From: an uncultured Ruminococcus sp.
GTDB lineage: Bacteria; Bacillota; Clostridia; Oscillospirales; Acutalibacteraceae
Length of the DNA: 64,000 nt
Direction of reading: 5' to 3'
Assembly: GCA_902785555.1 (NCBI GenBank)
Contig: CACZZB010000003.1
Location: 1 to 64,000, forward strand
Under the pieces are notes generated by a model. That model was not told the origin of the DNA and made no database searches. It was given only the letters and a program-made list of their open reading frames with translations. A program made the translations under genes and the position numbers. Within the stretch, counting starts at the first letter, position 1; every line of letters starts with the position of its first letter. Shown piece after piece: positions 56,904 to 64,000 of the stretch.

Positions 56904-58178
56904 TCAGAACAGTTTGTTCATTACAAGTCCCGTGATGAGCTTCGGATAAAAATATGTTGATTTCTGGGGCATTTTTTCGCCTGCTGCCGCTACATCTCTT
57001 ATTTCCGTTACCCTTGTCGGATTCAGTATAAATGCACACTGGAATTTACCGCTTCTGACACTCTCGACTGCTTCATCAAAAAGTCTTGTATATGTCAGGT
57101 TTATCTGCTTTGCCATATTCTCGGCATCTATCCCGAATATCTTTTCAAGCACAAGCGTATGCAGTACCGTTACATCAAGTCCCTGTGTTGCCTTGCTCTT
57201 GTTCGGCAAAAGCTCTGCTATTACATTTTCGTCTTTCAGCACAAGAATATTATATCCCTCGTCACCACTGTAAAATGCAAATGCCTTTTTGCCCTCGTCA
57301 TAAAGCGTCTTTAATTTACTCTCGGCAGTATTTATATCCTTTTCCTCGGTTATATCAAAATATTCCTTGCAGTCATTCAACAGCTTTTCTTTATCAAAAT
57401 CCGCCAAATCTCTTACAAGCCTGTGTGTGGGAAGTACGACAAGTCCCTCATGCTCCATGTCAACGAGCATCATCATTACATAGTTTTCTCCGCCGTCACC
57501 GATATTATTCTCGTGACAGTAATTTCTGTAATTCAATGCCGTTTCATATCTGTGATGACCGTCTGCTATATACAGCTTCTTATCCGCAAAATCTCCGCAA
57601 ATTGCATTTATCTCGGTTTCATCATCAACTATCCAAAGTCTGTGAGTTACTCCGTCACCGTCTGTCAGTTCAATTTCGGGCTTACCCTCCGAGAGCTTAT
57701 CCAATCTGTTTGTTATTTTGTGTTCGCTGTCCATGTAAAGAGAATATATCTGACTGAAATTGCAGTTGGTCGCTTTCATCAGATTGAATCTGTCCTCTTT
57801 TGCCTTTGAGAGAGTTTCCTCATGCGGAAGAACGATACCCTTTGAAAACTCCTCCAATTTAACTCTCACGATACAGCCCTTGAACTTTGTATGGATATCA
57901 TTTATAGAAAATTCTTCTTCATAAATATATATCCCGTCTTTTTCATCTCTTTTAAGTATCTCCTCATTGAGCCACTTGTCAAGTGTTTCGCCTGCTGTTT
58001 TATACGGCTCGTCACCTTTCGGAAGTTCAAGACGGATTATATTATTCTCATTCTTTGCAAGATAGCCTTTTCTTTGTTCCTCGCTGATGATATCATAAGG
58101 CGGACATACAAGCTCATCTATCTTGCCTGCCTTTTCCGTATTGAATCTCAGTGCCTTGAATGCCTTTACCTCTGCCAT
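56904..58178 (-). CDS. DUF1015 family protein
   Basis: A 424-residue cytoplasmic protein of the DUF1015 family. The characteristic motifs are VCPPYDIISEEQR near the N-terminus, LPHEETLSKAKEDRFNLMKA (about residue 115), and YIADGHHRYETALNYR. The ADGHHRYET motif is the family hallmark. Its biochemical role is not established. The ATG at 58178 has AAAGGGG about 10 bases upstream. It has its own promoter and terminator. Confidence 0.9.
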   Translation of the reverse strand: MAEVKAFKALRFNTEKAGKIDELVCPPYDIISEEQRKGYLAKNENNIIRLELPKGDEPYKTAGETLDKWLNEEILKRDEKDGIYIYEEEFSINDIHTKFKGCIVRVKLEEFSKGIVLPHEETLSKAKEDRFNLMKATNCNFSQIYSLYMDSEHKITNRLDKLSEGKPEIELTDGDGVTHRLWIVDDETEINAICGDFADKKLYIADGHHRYETALNYRNYCHENNIGDGGENYVMMMLVDMEHEGLVVLPTHRLVRDLADFDKEKLLNDCKEYFDITEEKDINTAESKLKTLYDEGKKAFAFYSGDEGYNILVLKDENVIAELLPNKSKATQGLDVTVLHTLVLEKIFGIDAENMAKQINLTYTRLFDEAVESVRSGKFQCAFILNPTRVTEIRDVAAAGEKMPQKSTYFYPKLITGLVMNKLF

Positions 58179-58214
58179 TTCCAAAAAACCCCTTTATTCT
58201 AAAAAATAATATTT

Positions 58215-58244
58215 ATTATATAACAAAAAATCAATTACTGTCAA
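58215..58244 (-). promoter_or_regulatory. DUF1015 gene promoter
   Basis: Minus strand TTGACA, an 18-base spacer and TATAAT, just after the upstream DUF6062 stop. Confidence 0.7.
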
Positions 58245-58946
58245 TCATTCCTGTATATCTTCGGAAATTATTTTTTCTCCCGTCAGGAATTCGACCGACC
58301 TTTCAATGCTGTCACGGGAATTTCCCCAGTCTGCCCCCTCGTTCCTGTAATCGAACATCGCACTGAAATGGTGTATGTCATCTCTCAACTCCATCAGATA
58401 TTCTACTGCCAACGCAAAAGTTGCCTGATAAAAAGCATCAAAATTTTTTCCAAGCCCCTTTGAGTCTACGCTCAAAAGCATTATATAATGTTCAAGGCAT
58501 ATATACGGCTGTTCGGAATAGAGCTGTCTGAATTCGGGCTCACTTATCCACATTGCATGGACTATCCTCACCATATTCTCCATATTATCCTTTATATCAC
58601 GGCATATAAAACAATCCTTTGACATATTTTCCAGCTGTTCCAGCTTTTTCTTGTCGAATTTTCCTCTCGGATTCGTTAAAGACAACTTTCCCATAACTTC
58701 CTCAAGGTGACTCTCAAGTATCAGTGCATTGGACAATCTCTTTCCCAACTTTATCATCATTGAAAAATGCCTGTAACAAAAGCCTTCTTCATTTGTTCTT
58801 ACCCTGACATTAGGCTCCATCATTGCCGAACCCGTCACATATTCCGCTTTTCTTCTTTCAAGCATATCCCTCATCCTGCACATCGGACAGCCGTCCCTCG
58901 GCATAAAAACATCATTTATCGGTATACTGCAAATATTTTCCTGCAT
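58245..58946 (-). CDS. DUF6062-like protein with two CxxC...CxxH clusters
   Basis: A 233-residue soluble protein. It has two similar sets of potential metal ligands, Cys20/Cys23 with Cys57/His60 and Cys112/Cys115 with Cys150/His153, at spacings of 34 and 35 residues, which look like an internal duplication of a zinc-binding helical unit. The sequence resembles DUF6062 proteins of Ruminococcaceae; that match is from memory. The start at 58946 (MQENICSIP) has AAGGAG 9 bases upstream. It is next to the DUF1015 gene on the same strand. Function unknown. Confidence 0.8.
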   Translation of the reverse strand: MQENICSIPINDVFMPRDGCPMCRMRDMLERRKAEYVTGSAMMEPNVRVRTNEEGFCYRHFSMMIKLGKRLSNALILESHLEEVMGKLSLTNPRGKFDKKKLEQLENMSKDCFICRDIKDNMENMVRIVHAMWISEPEFRQLYSEQPYICLEHYIMLLSVDSKGLGKNFDAFYQATFALAVEYLMELRDDIHHFSAMFDYRNEGADWGNSRDSIERSVEFLTGEKIISEDIQE

Positions 58947-59043
58947 ATTACAACACTCCTTGATATAAAACTTCTCACTTAAATTATAACTTAACACTAT
59001 CCCAAATACAACTTTTTTAATAAAAATTTTTTCTGAAAAACTA

Positions 59044-59072
59044 TTGACTTTTTATATTTTATGTTTTATAAT
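59044..59072 (+). promoter_or_regulatory. tRNA-Gly promoter
   Basis: TTGACT, a 17-base spacer and TATAAT, ending 23 bases before the first tRNA. Confidence 0.75.
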
Positions 59073-59095
59073 AACAACTGTTGCTGAGAGCAAAT

Positions 59096-59171
59096 GCGGA
59101 TGTAGCTCATCTGGTAGAGCGCAACCTTGCCAAGGTTGAGGTAGCGAGTTCGAGCCTCGTCATCCGCTCCA
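59096..59171 (+). tRNA. tRNA-Gly (GCC), copy 1
   Basis: Acceptor GCGGATG/CATCCGC, D-arm with AGCTC...GAGC, anticodon loop CTTGCCAA with GCC, T-arm GCGAGTTCGAGCCTCGT, discriminator T and encoded CCA. The 76 bases are identical to copy 2. Confidence 0.97.
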
Positions 59172-59203
59172 CATTCTCTCAGATATAAAATTTTAATACA
59201 TCT

Positions 59204-59279
59204 GCGGATGTAGCTCATCTGGTAGAGCGCAACCTTGCCAAGGTTGAGGTAGCGAGTTCGAGCCTCGTCATCCGCTCCA
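59204..59279 (+). tRNA. tRNA-Gly (GCC), copy 2
   Basis: Identical in all 76 bases to copy 1, including the encoded CCA, separated by 32 bases and transcribed from the same promoter. Confidence 0.97.
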
Positions 59280-59285
59280 TCAAGT

Positions 59286-59316
59286 TAAGGAACGCTCAAA
59301 GCGTTCCTTTTTTTCT
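59286..59316 (+). terminator. tRNA-Gly operon terminator
   Basis: AAGGAACGCT-CAA-AGCGTTCCTT hairpin followed by TTTTT. Confidence 0.9.
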
Positions 59317-59331
59317 GTCATAAAAAATTTA

Positions 59332-59360
59332 TTGAAATTGTATATTTTTTATTATATAAT
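59332..59360 (+). promoter_or_regulatory. murC promoter
   Basis: TTGAAA, a 17-base spacer and TATAAT, about 110 bases before murC. Confidence 0.7.
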
Positions 59361-59473
59361 AAAACCGATTTGGATTCCTTTCAATAAATTTCTTTTTACA
59401 TCTTTATTTTTTCGACATTTTGGAATATAATCTATTTCATAAATCATATATATATTTGATTGGAAGTGCTTTT

Positions 59474-60862
59474 ATGATCGAAAGTTATGAACATTTGCTT
59501 GACAATGTCAAAAGAATACATTTTGTGGGAATAGGCGGTTCGGGTATGTGTCCGCTTGCCGAGATACTCCACAGTGAGGGCTTTGAAATCACGGGTTCGG
59601 ATACTGCCGAATCGGATACTCTCGCCCGTATACGTTCATATAATATACCCGTTACTATGGGGCATTTCCCCGAAAATGTCATCGGAGCCGACTTAGTGGT
59701 ATATACTGCCGCTGTCAAACAGGATAATCCCGAACTTGTTTCCGCAAGAGAAAATAATATTCCTGCGATAGAACGCTGTATAATGCTTGGTGCTGTCGTT
59801 GACAAATACAAAAAATCCGTTGCCGTCAGCGGTACTCACGGCAAAACCACTACTACTTCAATGATAACACAGATATTCACAATGTCGAACTTCGACCCGA
59901 CTGCCGTTATCGGTGCAAAACTGCCTTTCATAGGCGGAAACAGCCGTGTCGGTCAGTCTGATATAATGGTCTGTGAAGCCTGCGAATATGTCGATACTTT
60001 CCTGCATATCTATCCTGCCGTATCCGTCATTCTCAACGTAGATGAAGACCATCTCGATTATTTCGGTACTCTCGACAGGATAAAACAGTCATTCACCAAG
60101 TTCATCTCTCAGACTACTTCCCTTATCGTAATAAACGGTGATGATGCAAACTCCATGGAATGTGTCAGAAATGCCGATACAGACGGAAAAAATATCGTCA
60201 CTTTCGGTTTCGGTGAAAACAATGATTTCCGTGCAGTCCTCACAAACAATGAAAAGGACGTTTTCGACAGTTTTGATTTGATACACGACGGAAAAACTCT
60301 TTGCAATATATCTCTCAGAGTCCCCGGAAAATTCAATGTTATGAATGCTCTTGCCGCTTCTGCCGCAACTATATCAATGGGCGTTTCTCCCGAAAATGTC
60401 AAGACTGCTCTCGAAACATTCGGCGGTGCTCACAGAAGATTTGAAATTCTCGGCAAGCTTCACGGAATCACTGTTGCAGATGATTTTGCACATCACCCGA
60501 CTGAACTGCGTGCAACTCTCACTACTGCCATGAATATGCACTTCAATAACGTATGGGCTGTTTTCCAGCCACATACTTTTTCAAGAACTTATATGTTCCT
60601 TGATGAATTTGCAGAAGTGCTCTCTATTCCCGACCATGCGATTCTCTCTGAGATTCTCCCCGTGCGTGAAACGAATACCTATAATATTTATGCAAAAGAC
60701 CTTGCCGATAAAATAGACGGCTGTGTATGGTTCAAGACCTTTGAGGAAATTGCCGATTATGTCACAGGCAAAGCCAAAGACGGTGACCTGATAATCACAA
60801 TAGGCGGCGGAAATGTCTATATGTGTGCAGATATGATAATCAAAAAACTTAAAGACAAATAA
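59474..60862 (+). CDS. murC: UDP-N-acetylmuramate-L-alanine ligase
   Basis: A 462-residue cytoplasmic ligase adding L-Ala to UDP-MurNAc, the first peptide step of peptidoglycan synthesis. Visible are the N-terminal Rossmann HFVGIGGSGMCPLAE, the ATP P-loop GTHGKTTTTS (about residues 120-129), DEDHLDYFG, RRFEILG and DDFAHHPTELRATL. The start at 59474 has GGAAG upstream; 18 further in-frame codons are ignored. The polyamine genes follow after only 9 bases, so they are probably in one transcript. Confidence 0.97.
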   Translation: MIESYEHLLDNVKRIHFVGIGGSGMCPLAEILHSEGFEITGSDTAESDTLARIRSYNIPVTMGHFPENVIGADLVVYTAAVKQDNPELVSARENNIPAIERCIMLGAVVDKYKKSVAVSGTHGKTTTTSMITQIFTMSNFDPTAVIGAKLPFIGGNSRVGQSDIMVCEACEYVDTFLHIYPAVSVILNVDEDHLDYFGTLDRIKQSFTKFISQTTSLIVINGDDANSMECVRNADTDGKNIVTFGFGENNDFRAVLTNNEKDVFDSFDLIHDGKTLCNISLRVPGKFNVMNALAASAATISMGVSPENVKTALETFGGAHRRFEILGKLHGITVADDFAHHPTELRATLTTAMNMHFNNVWAVFQPHTFSRTYMFLDEFAEVLSIPDHAILSEILPVRETNTYNIYAKDLADKIDGCVWFKTFEEIADYVTGKAKDGDLIITIGGGNVYMCADMIIKKLKDK

Positions 60863-60871
60863 AAGGTTGTG

Positions 60872-61690
60872 ATGTTAAAGTTGGATAAAAGACTTAAACT
60901 CTACGGATTCAATAATCTGACCAAAACTCTGAGTTTTAATATATACGATGTATGTTATGCCAAAACGGAAAGAGAACAAAAAGATTATATCGCCTATATT
61001 GACGAACAATACAATTCCGAGCGTCTGACAAATATCCTTTGTCAGGTCACTGAAATGATAGGTGCTTCCGTTCTGAACATTTCAAAACAGGACTATGACC
61101 CTCAGGGTGCAAGTGTTACCCTGCTCATATCCGAAAAAGGTCTGCCCGAAAAAATAGACAAGTCCTGCAACTGCGGCAAATATACCAATGTTTCGGAAAT
61201 TATCGCCGCTCATCTCGATAAAAGTCATGTCACTGTCCACACCTATCCCGAATATCATCCTCACAATGCCATTGCAACTTTTCGTGTTGACATTGACGTT
61301 TCAACCTGCGGGACTATATCTCCTCTTAATACCCTTGACTTTCTCATTGACAGCTTCGATTCCGATATCATTACAATAGACTACCGTGTACGGGGATTTA
61401 CAAGAGATACCGACGGCAAAAAACTTTTTATCGACCATAAAATCACTTCCATACAGGACTACATAAAAGAGGAAACCCTTAAACGCTATGATACCGTCGA
61501 TATAAACGTATATCAGGCTAATATCTTCCATACACAGCTATTGATAAAAGAAATGGAACTTCAGAACTATCTCTTTAAAACAGATGTCTATGAGATTCCC
61601 CCAAAAGAACGTCTTGCAATTTCAAACAGTCTGCGACGTGAAATGATAGAAATATTCAGCGGTCAGAATGTATACGGTGAGGGGACTTGA
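60872..61690 (+). CDS. speD: S-adenosylmethionine decarboxylase, long bacterial form
   Basis: A 272-residue SpeD of the E. coli-like long class, which self-cleaves to a pyruvoyl enzyme and yields decarboxylated SAM, the aminopropyl donor for spermidine. The cleavage-site Ser is in LDKSHVTVHTYPE (about residue 117), with CGTISPLNTLDFLIDSF and the DIDVSTCG region following. The ATG at 60872 has AAAAGG upstream; a GTG directly before it is too close. Four bases separate it from the decarboxylase gene. Confidence 0.95.
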   Translation: MLKLDKRLKLYGFNNLTKTLSFNIYDVCYAKTEREQKDYIAYIDEQYNSERLTNILCQVTEMIGASVLNISKQDYDPQGASVTLLISEKGLPEKIDKSCNCGKYTNVSEIIAAHLDKSHVTVHTYPEYHPHNAIATFRVDIDVSTCGTISPLNTLDFLIDSFDSDIITIDYRVRGFTRDTDGKKLFIDHKITSIQDYIKEETLKRYDTVDINVYQANIFHTQLLIKEMELQNYLFKTDVYEIPPKERLAISNSLRREMIEIFSGQNVYGEGT

Positions 61691-61694
61691 AAAA

Positions 61695-63143
61695 ATGAAA
61701 CTTAATCAAAATAAAGCTCCTGTCTATGAAGCTCTCTGCCAATACCGTGAAAACAGGATAGTATCATTTGATGTCCCCGGACATAAACAGGGCAAGGGCA
61801 ACCCCGTTTTAACGGAATTTCTCGGCAAACAGTGCATGAGTGTTGATGTAAACTCAATGAAACCCCTTGATAATCTATGTCACCCCGTCAGTGTCATCAA
61901 AGAAGCCGAAGAACTTATGGCTGACGCTTTCGGTGCGGCTCATGCTTTTTTTATGGTAAACGGTACTTCAAGTGCTGTTCAGGCTATGGTAATGAGTGTC
62001 TGCAAGCGTGGCGACAAGATAATCATGCCCCGAAACGTCCACAGAAGCAGTATCAATGCTCTTATAGTATGTGGTGCTGTCCCCGTCTATGTCAACCCGG
62101 GAGTAAACAAACAACTCGGAATACCTCTCGGAATGTCCGTTGATTCCGTTAAACGTGCCATCAAACAGCACCCCGATGCCAAGGCTATTATCGTAAACAA
62201 TCCCACTTATTACGGTGTATGTTCAAATCTCCGTGAAATCGTCAGAATCGCCCATGAAGCAGGCATGAAAGTCCTTGTTGACGAAGCTCACGGTACTCAC
62301 TTCTATTTCGGGGATTATATGCCATTATCCGCAATGAGCGTGGGGGCTGATATGGCGGCTATCAGTATGCACAAAACAGGCGGTTCACTTACTCAAAGCT
62401 CCGCCCTCCTTCTCGGTGAAGGAATTTCCGAAGGCTATGTCCGTCAGATAATAAATCTTACTCAGACAACAAGTGCATCATATTTACTTTTATCTTCCCT
62501 CGACATTTCAAGAAGAAATCTGGCTCTCAACGGCAAAGCTATTTTTGAACGTGTAACGACCCTTGCCAATTACGGCATTAAGGAAATAAACAAATTAGGC
62601 GGTCTGTATGCCTTTTCAAGAGAGTTAATAAACGGTGATACGATATTCGACTTTGACCCCACTAAAATTTCCGTACATACAAGAGATATAGGTCTTGCAG
62701 GCATTGAAGTCTATGATATTCTCCGTGACAAGTACGAAATCCAAATCGAATTCGGTGATATCGGAAATATCCTTGCCATTGTTTCGGTAGGTGACAAAAT
62801 TCTTAACATAGAACGTCTTATTTCCGCTCTCTATGAGGTTAAAAGACTTTACTCAAAAAGCTCCGCAGGTATGCTCGACCACGAATACATTGAACCCGTT
62901 GTCGTATGCTCTCCGCAGGAGGCTTTCTACTCCAAAAAAATTCAACTGCCTTTAAAAGAAACTCTCGGTAAAATTTGTGCGGAATTTGTCATGTGCTATC
63001 CTCCCGGAATACCCATTCTTGCCCCGGGTGAACTCATTACAAAAGACGCCCTCGAATACATAATCTATGCAAAGGAAAAAGGCTGTAACTTAACAGGTGC
63101 AGAGGATATCAACACCGAAAAAATAAATATCATGGTCGAATGA
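61695..63143 (+). CDS. Orn/Lys/Arg decarboxylase (SpeA-like arginine decarboxylase)
   Basis: A 482-residue PLP-dependent, fold type I decarboxylase of the short Bacillus SpeA-type class. Visible are VDVNSMKPLDNLCHP, the VNGTSSAVQAMVMS cofactor loop, VDEAHGTH with the PLP-contacting Asp, and the PLP lysine in SMHKTGGSLTQ (about residue 226). Family homology does not separate arginine, lysine or ornithine as substrate; arginine fits best because speD and speE flank it and biosynthetic ADCs of this size occur in that setting. The start at 61695 follows GAGGGGA. Confidence 0.9.
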   Translation: MKLNQNKAPVYEALCQYRENRIVSFDVPGHKQGKGNPVLTEFLGKQCMSVDVNSMKPLDNLCHPVSVIKEAEELMADAFGAAHAFFMVNGTSSAVQAMVMSVCKRGDKIIMPRNVHRSSINALIVCGAVPVYVNPGVNKQLGIPLGMSVDSVKRAIKQHPDAKAIIVNNPTYYGVCSNLREIVRIAHEAGMKVLVDEAHGTHFYFGDYMPLSAMSVGADMAAISMHKTGGSLTQSSALLLGEGISEGYVRQIINLTQTTSASYLLLSSLDISRRNLALNGKAIFERVTTLANYGIKEINKLGGLYAFSRELINGDTIFDFDPTKISVHTRDIGLAGIEVYDILRDKYEIQIEFGDIGNILAIVSVGDKILNIERLISALYEVKRLYSKSSAGMLDHEYIEPVVVCSPQEAFYSKKIQLPLKETLGKICAEFVMCYPPGIPILAPGELITKDALEYIIYAKEKGCNLTGAEDINTEKINIMVE

Positions 63144-63161
63144 CAGGAGGCTGATATTATT

Positions 63162-64000
63162 ATGGAAATGTGGTACACCGAAGAACAGACTGACAATGTC
63201 CGTTTCTCCATCAGGTGCGACAAACAAAAATATTCCGCTCAATCCGACTTTCAGCGTATCGAAATTTTCAGTACGCCCGAATTCGGAGATATTCTTGTTC
63301 TTGATGACAGGATAATGCTTACTCAGAAAGATGAATTCATCTATCATGAAATGATAACCCATGTCCCCGTGGCAGTCAATCCCGATATAAAAAATGTTCT
63401 CGTCATCGGTGCAGGTGACGGCGGTACTGTCCGTGAGCTTACAAAATACAAGTCTATTGAAAAAATAGACATGGTTGAAATCGACAGAATGGTCGTTGAT
63501 GCCTGCAAGGAATTTTTACCGACCGTTTCATCAAAACTCAGCGACCCCCGTGTGCATATCTTCATTGATGACGGCTTACGCTTTGTCCGTCATGTTGAAA
63601 ACAAATACGATTTAATTATCGTTGACTCAACAGACCCATTCGGTCCCGGTGAAGGTCTTTTCACAACTGAATTTTACGGAAACTGCTACAAAGCCCTTAC
63701 AAGTGACGGCATACTCGTCAATCAGCATGAAAGCCCGTTCTACAACACTTACTCAAAATCCATGAAACAGGCTCACAAAAAGATTCTTCAATTTTTCCCC
63801 ATAGTAAAAGTTTATCAGGCTCATATCCCCACTTATCCCTCGGGTCACTGGCTTTTCGGCTTCGCTTCAAAGAAATTCCATCCTGTCAATGACCTTGATG
63901 TCGGAAAATGGAACCGTCTTGGAATTGACACGGAATATTACAATACAAGACTTCACAAAGGCTGTTTCGCACTTCCTACATACGTCACAAAACAGCTTTT
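63162..64000 (+). CDS. speE: Spermidine synthase, cut by the window end
   Basis: An aminopropyltransferase joining the decarboxylated-SAM propylamine group to putrescine. The first ~279 residues are visible: MEMWYTEEQTDNVRFSI start, FGDILVLDDRIMLTQKDEFIYHE-type region, the SAM loop VLVIGAGDGGTVRE, VEIDRMVVDAC, and VDSTDPFGPGEGLFTTEFY with the catalytic Asp. The C-terminus is close to complete, as the family is about 280-290 residues. AGGAGG lies about 11 bases before the ATG. Last gene seen of the polyamine operon; agmatinase (speB) might follow. Confidence 0.96.
   Translation, partial: MEMWYTEEQTDNVRFSIRCDKQKYSAQSDFQRIEIFSTPEFGDILVLDDRIMLTQKDEFIYHEMITHVPVAVNPDIKNVLVIGAGDGGTVRELTKYKSIEKIDMVEIDRMVVDACKEFLPTVSSKLSDPRVHIFIDDGLRFVRHVENKYDLIIVDSTDPFGPGEGLFTTEFYGNCYKALTSDGILVNQHESPFYNTYSKSMKQAHKKILQFFPIVKVYQAHIPTYPSGHWLFGFASKKFHPVNDLDVGKWNRLGIDTEYYNTRLHKGCFALPTYVTKQL

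Overview
The window looks like chromosomal DNA of a low-GC Gram-positive Clostridia, most like the Ruminococcus group of gut anaerobes. The evidence is the gene set and order (SRP RNA-dnaX-ebfC-recR; yqhQ-like-prmC-recA-recX; rimO-pgsA; smpB beside ssrA), strong AGGAGG-type ribosome sites, A/T-rich TTGACA/TATAAT promoters, a SpoVB-type flippase, pyruvate phosphate dikinase beside an ATP-saving style of glycolysis, and a very large secreted amylase. The species call is inference. I saw no rRNA, CRISPR array, prophage, transposase or replication origin.

Layout. 1-7.7 kb: ilvE, a three-LysM protein, a SpoVB/MurJ-like flippase, a heterodimeric ABC exporter with one degenerate ATP site, and an RsuA-type pseudouridine synthase. 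7.9-16.7 kb: a solitary MsmX/UgpC-type sugar-importer ATPase, then rpoB-rpoC. 16.7-26 kb (mostly minus): a duplicated-domain lipoprotein, an rRNA m5C methyltransferase, a 45-residue Cys-containing small protein (plus strand), cdd, and a cysE-cysS pair behind a cysteine T-box. An alpha/beta hydrolase, pgsA, rimO and a membrane acyltransferase follow; the acyltransferase is flanked by two copies of one promoter/palindrome sequence. 26-34 kb (minus): recX, recA, prmC, a DUF1385 protein, a low-GC small membrane protein, ilvD, an FG-GAP-like lipoprotein and trmB. 34-39.7 kb: ppdK, then a CpXC zinc-ribbon protein with an OmpR-type two-component pair.

39.8-48.6 kb is the most distinctive region: two giant secreted proteins in tandem. 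The first is a CAP-domain protein with nine ~91-residue Ig-like repeats. The second is a GH13 alpha-amylase with CBM26, a probable CBM74-like raw-starch module and the same type of repeats. The amylase repeat array has one internal deletion and a frameshift that cuts off its last repeat. Together with the solitary sugar ATPase, pyruvate kinase and PPDK, this suggests a starch-degrading lifestyle.

49-64 kb: pyruvate kinase with a PEP-utilizer tail, an aldo/keto reductase, a small hypothetical protein, tmRNA, a dead four-helix-bundle gene and smpB. The stretch from the reductase to recR is peppered with a short AATTAGCAATTAGCAATGTG-like repeat that sits directly at gene 3' ends. Then come recR, ebfC, dnaX, the small SRP RNA, DUF1015 and DUF6062 proteins, two identical tRNA-Gly genes, murC, and a polyamine operon (speD, an Orn/Lys/Arg decarboxylase, speE) that runs off the window end.
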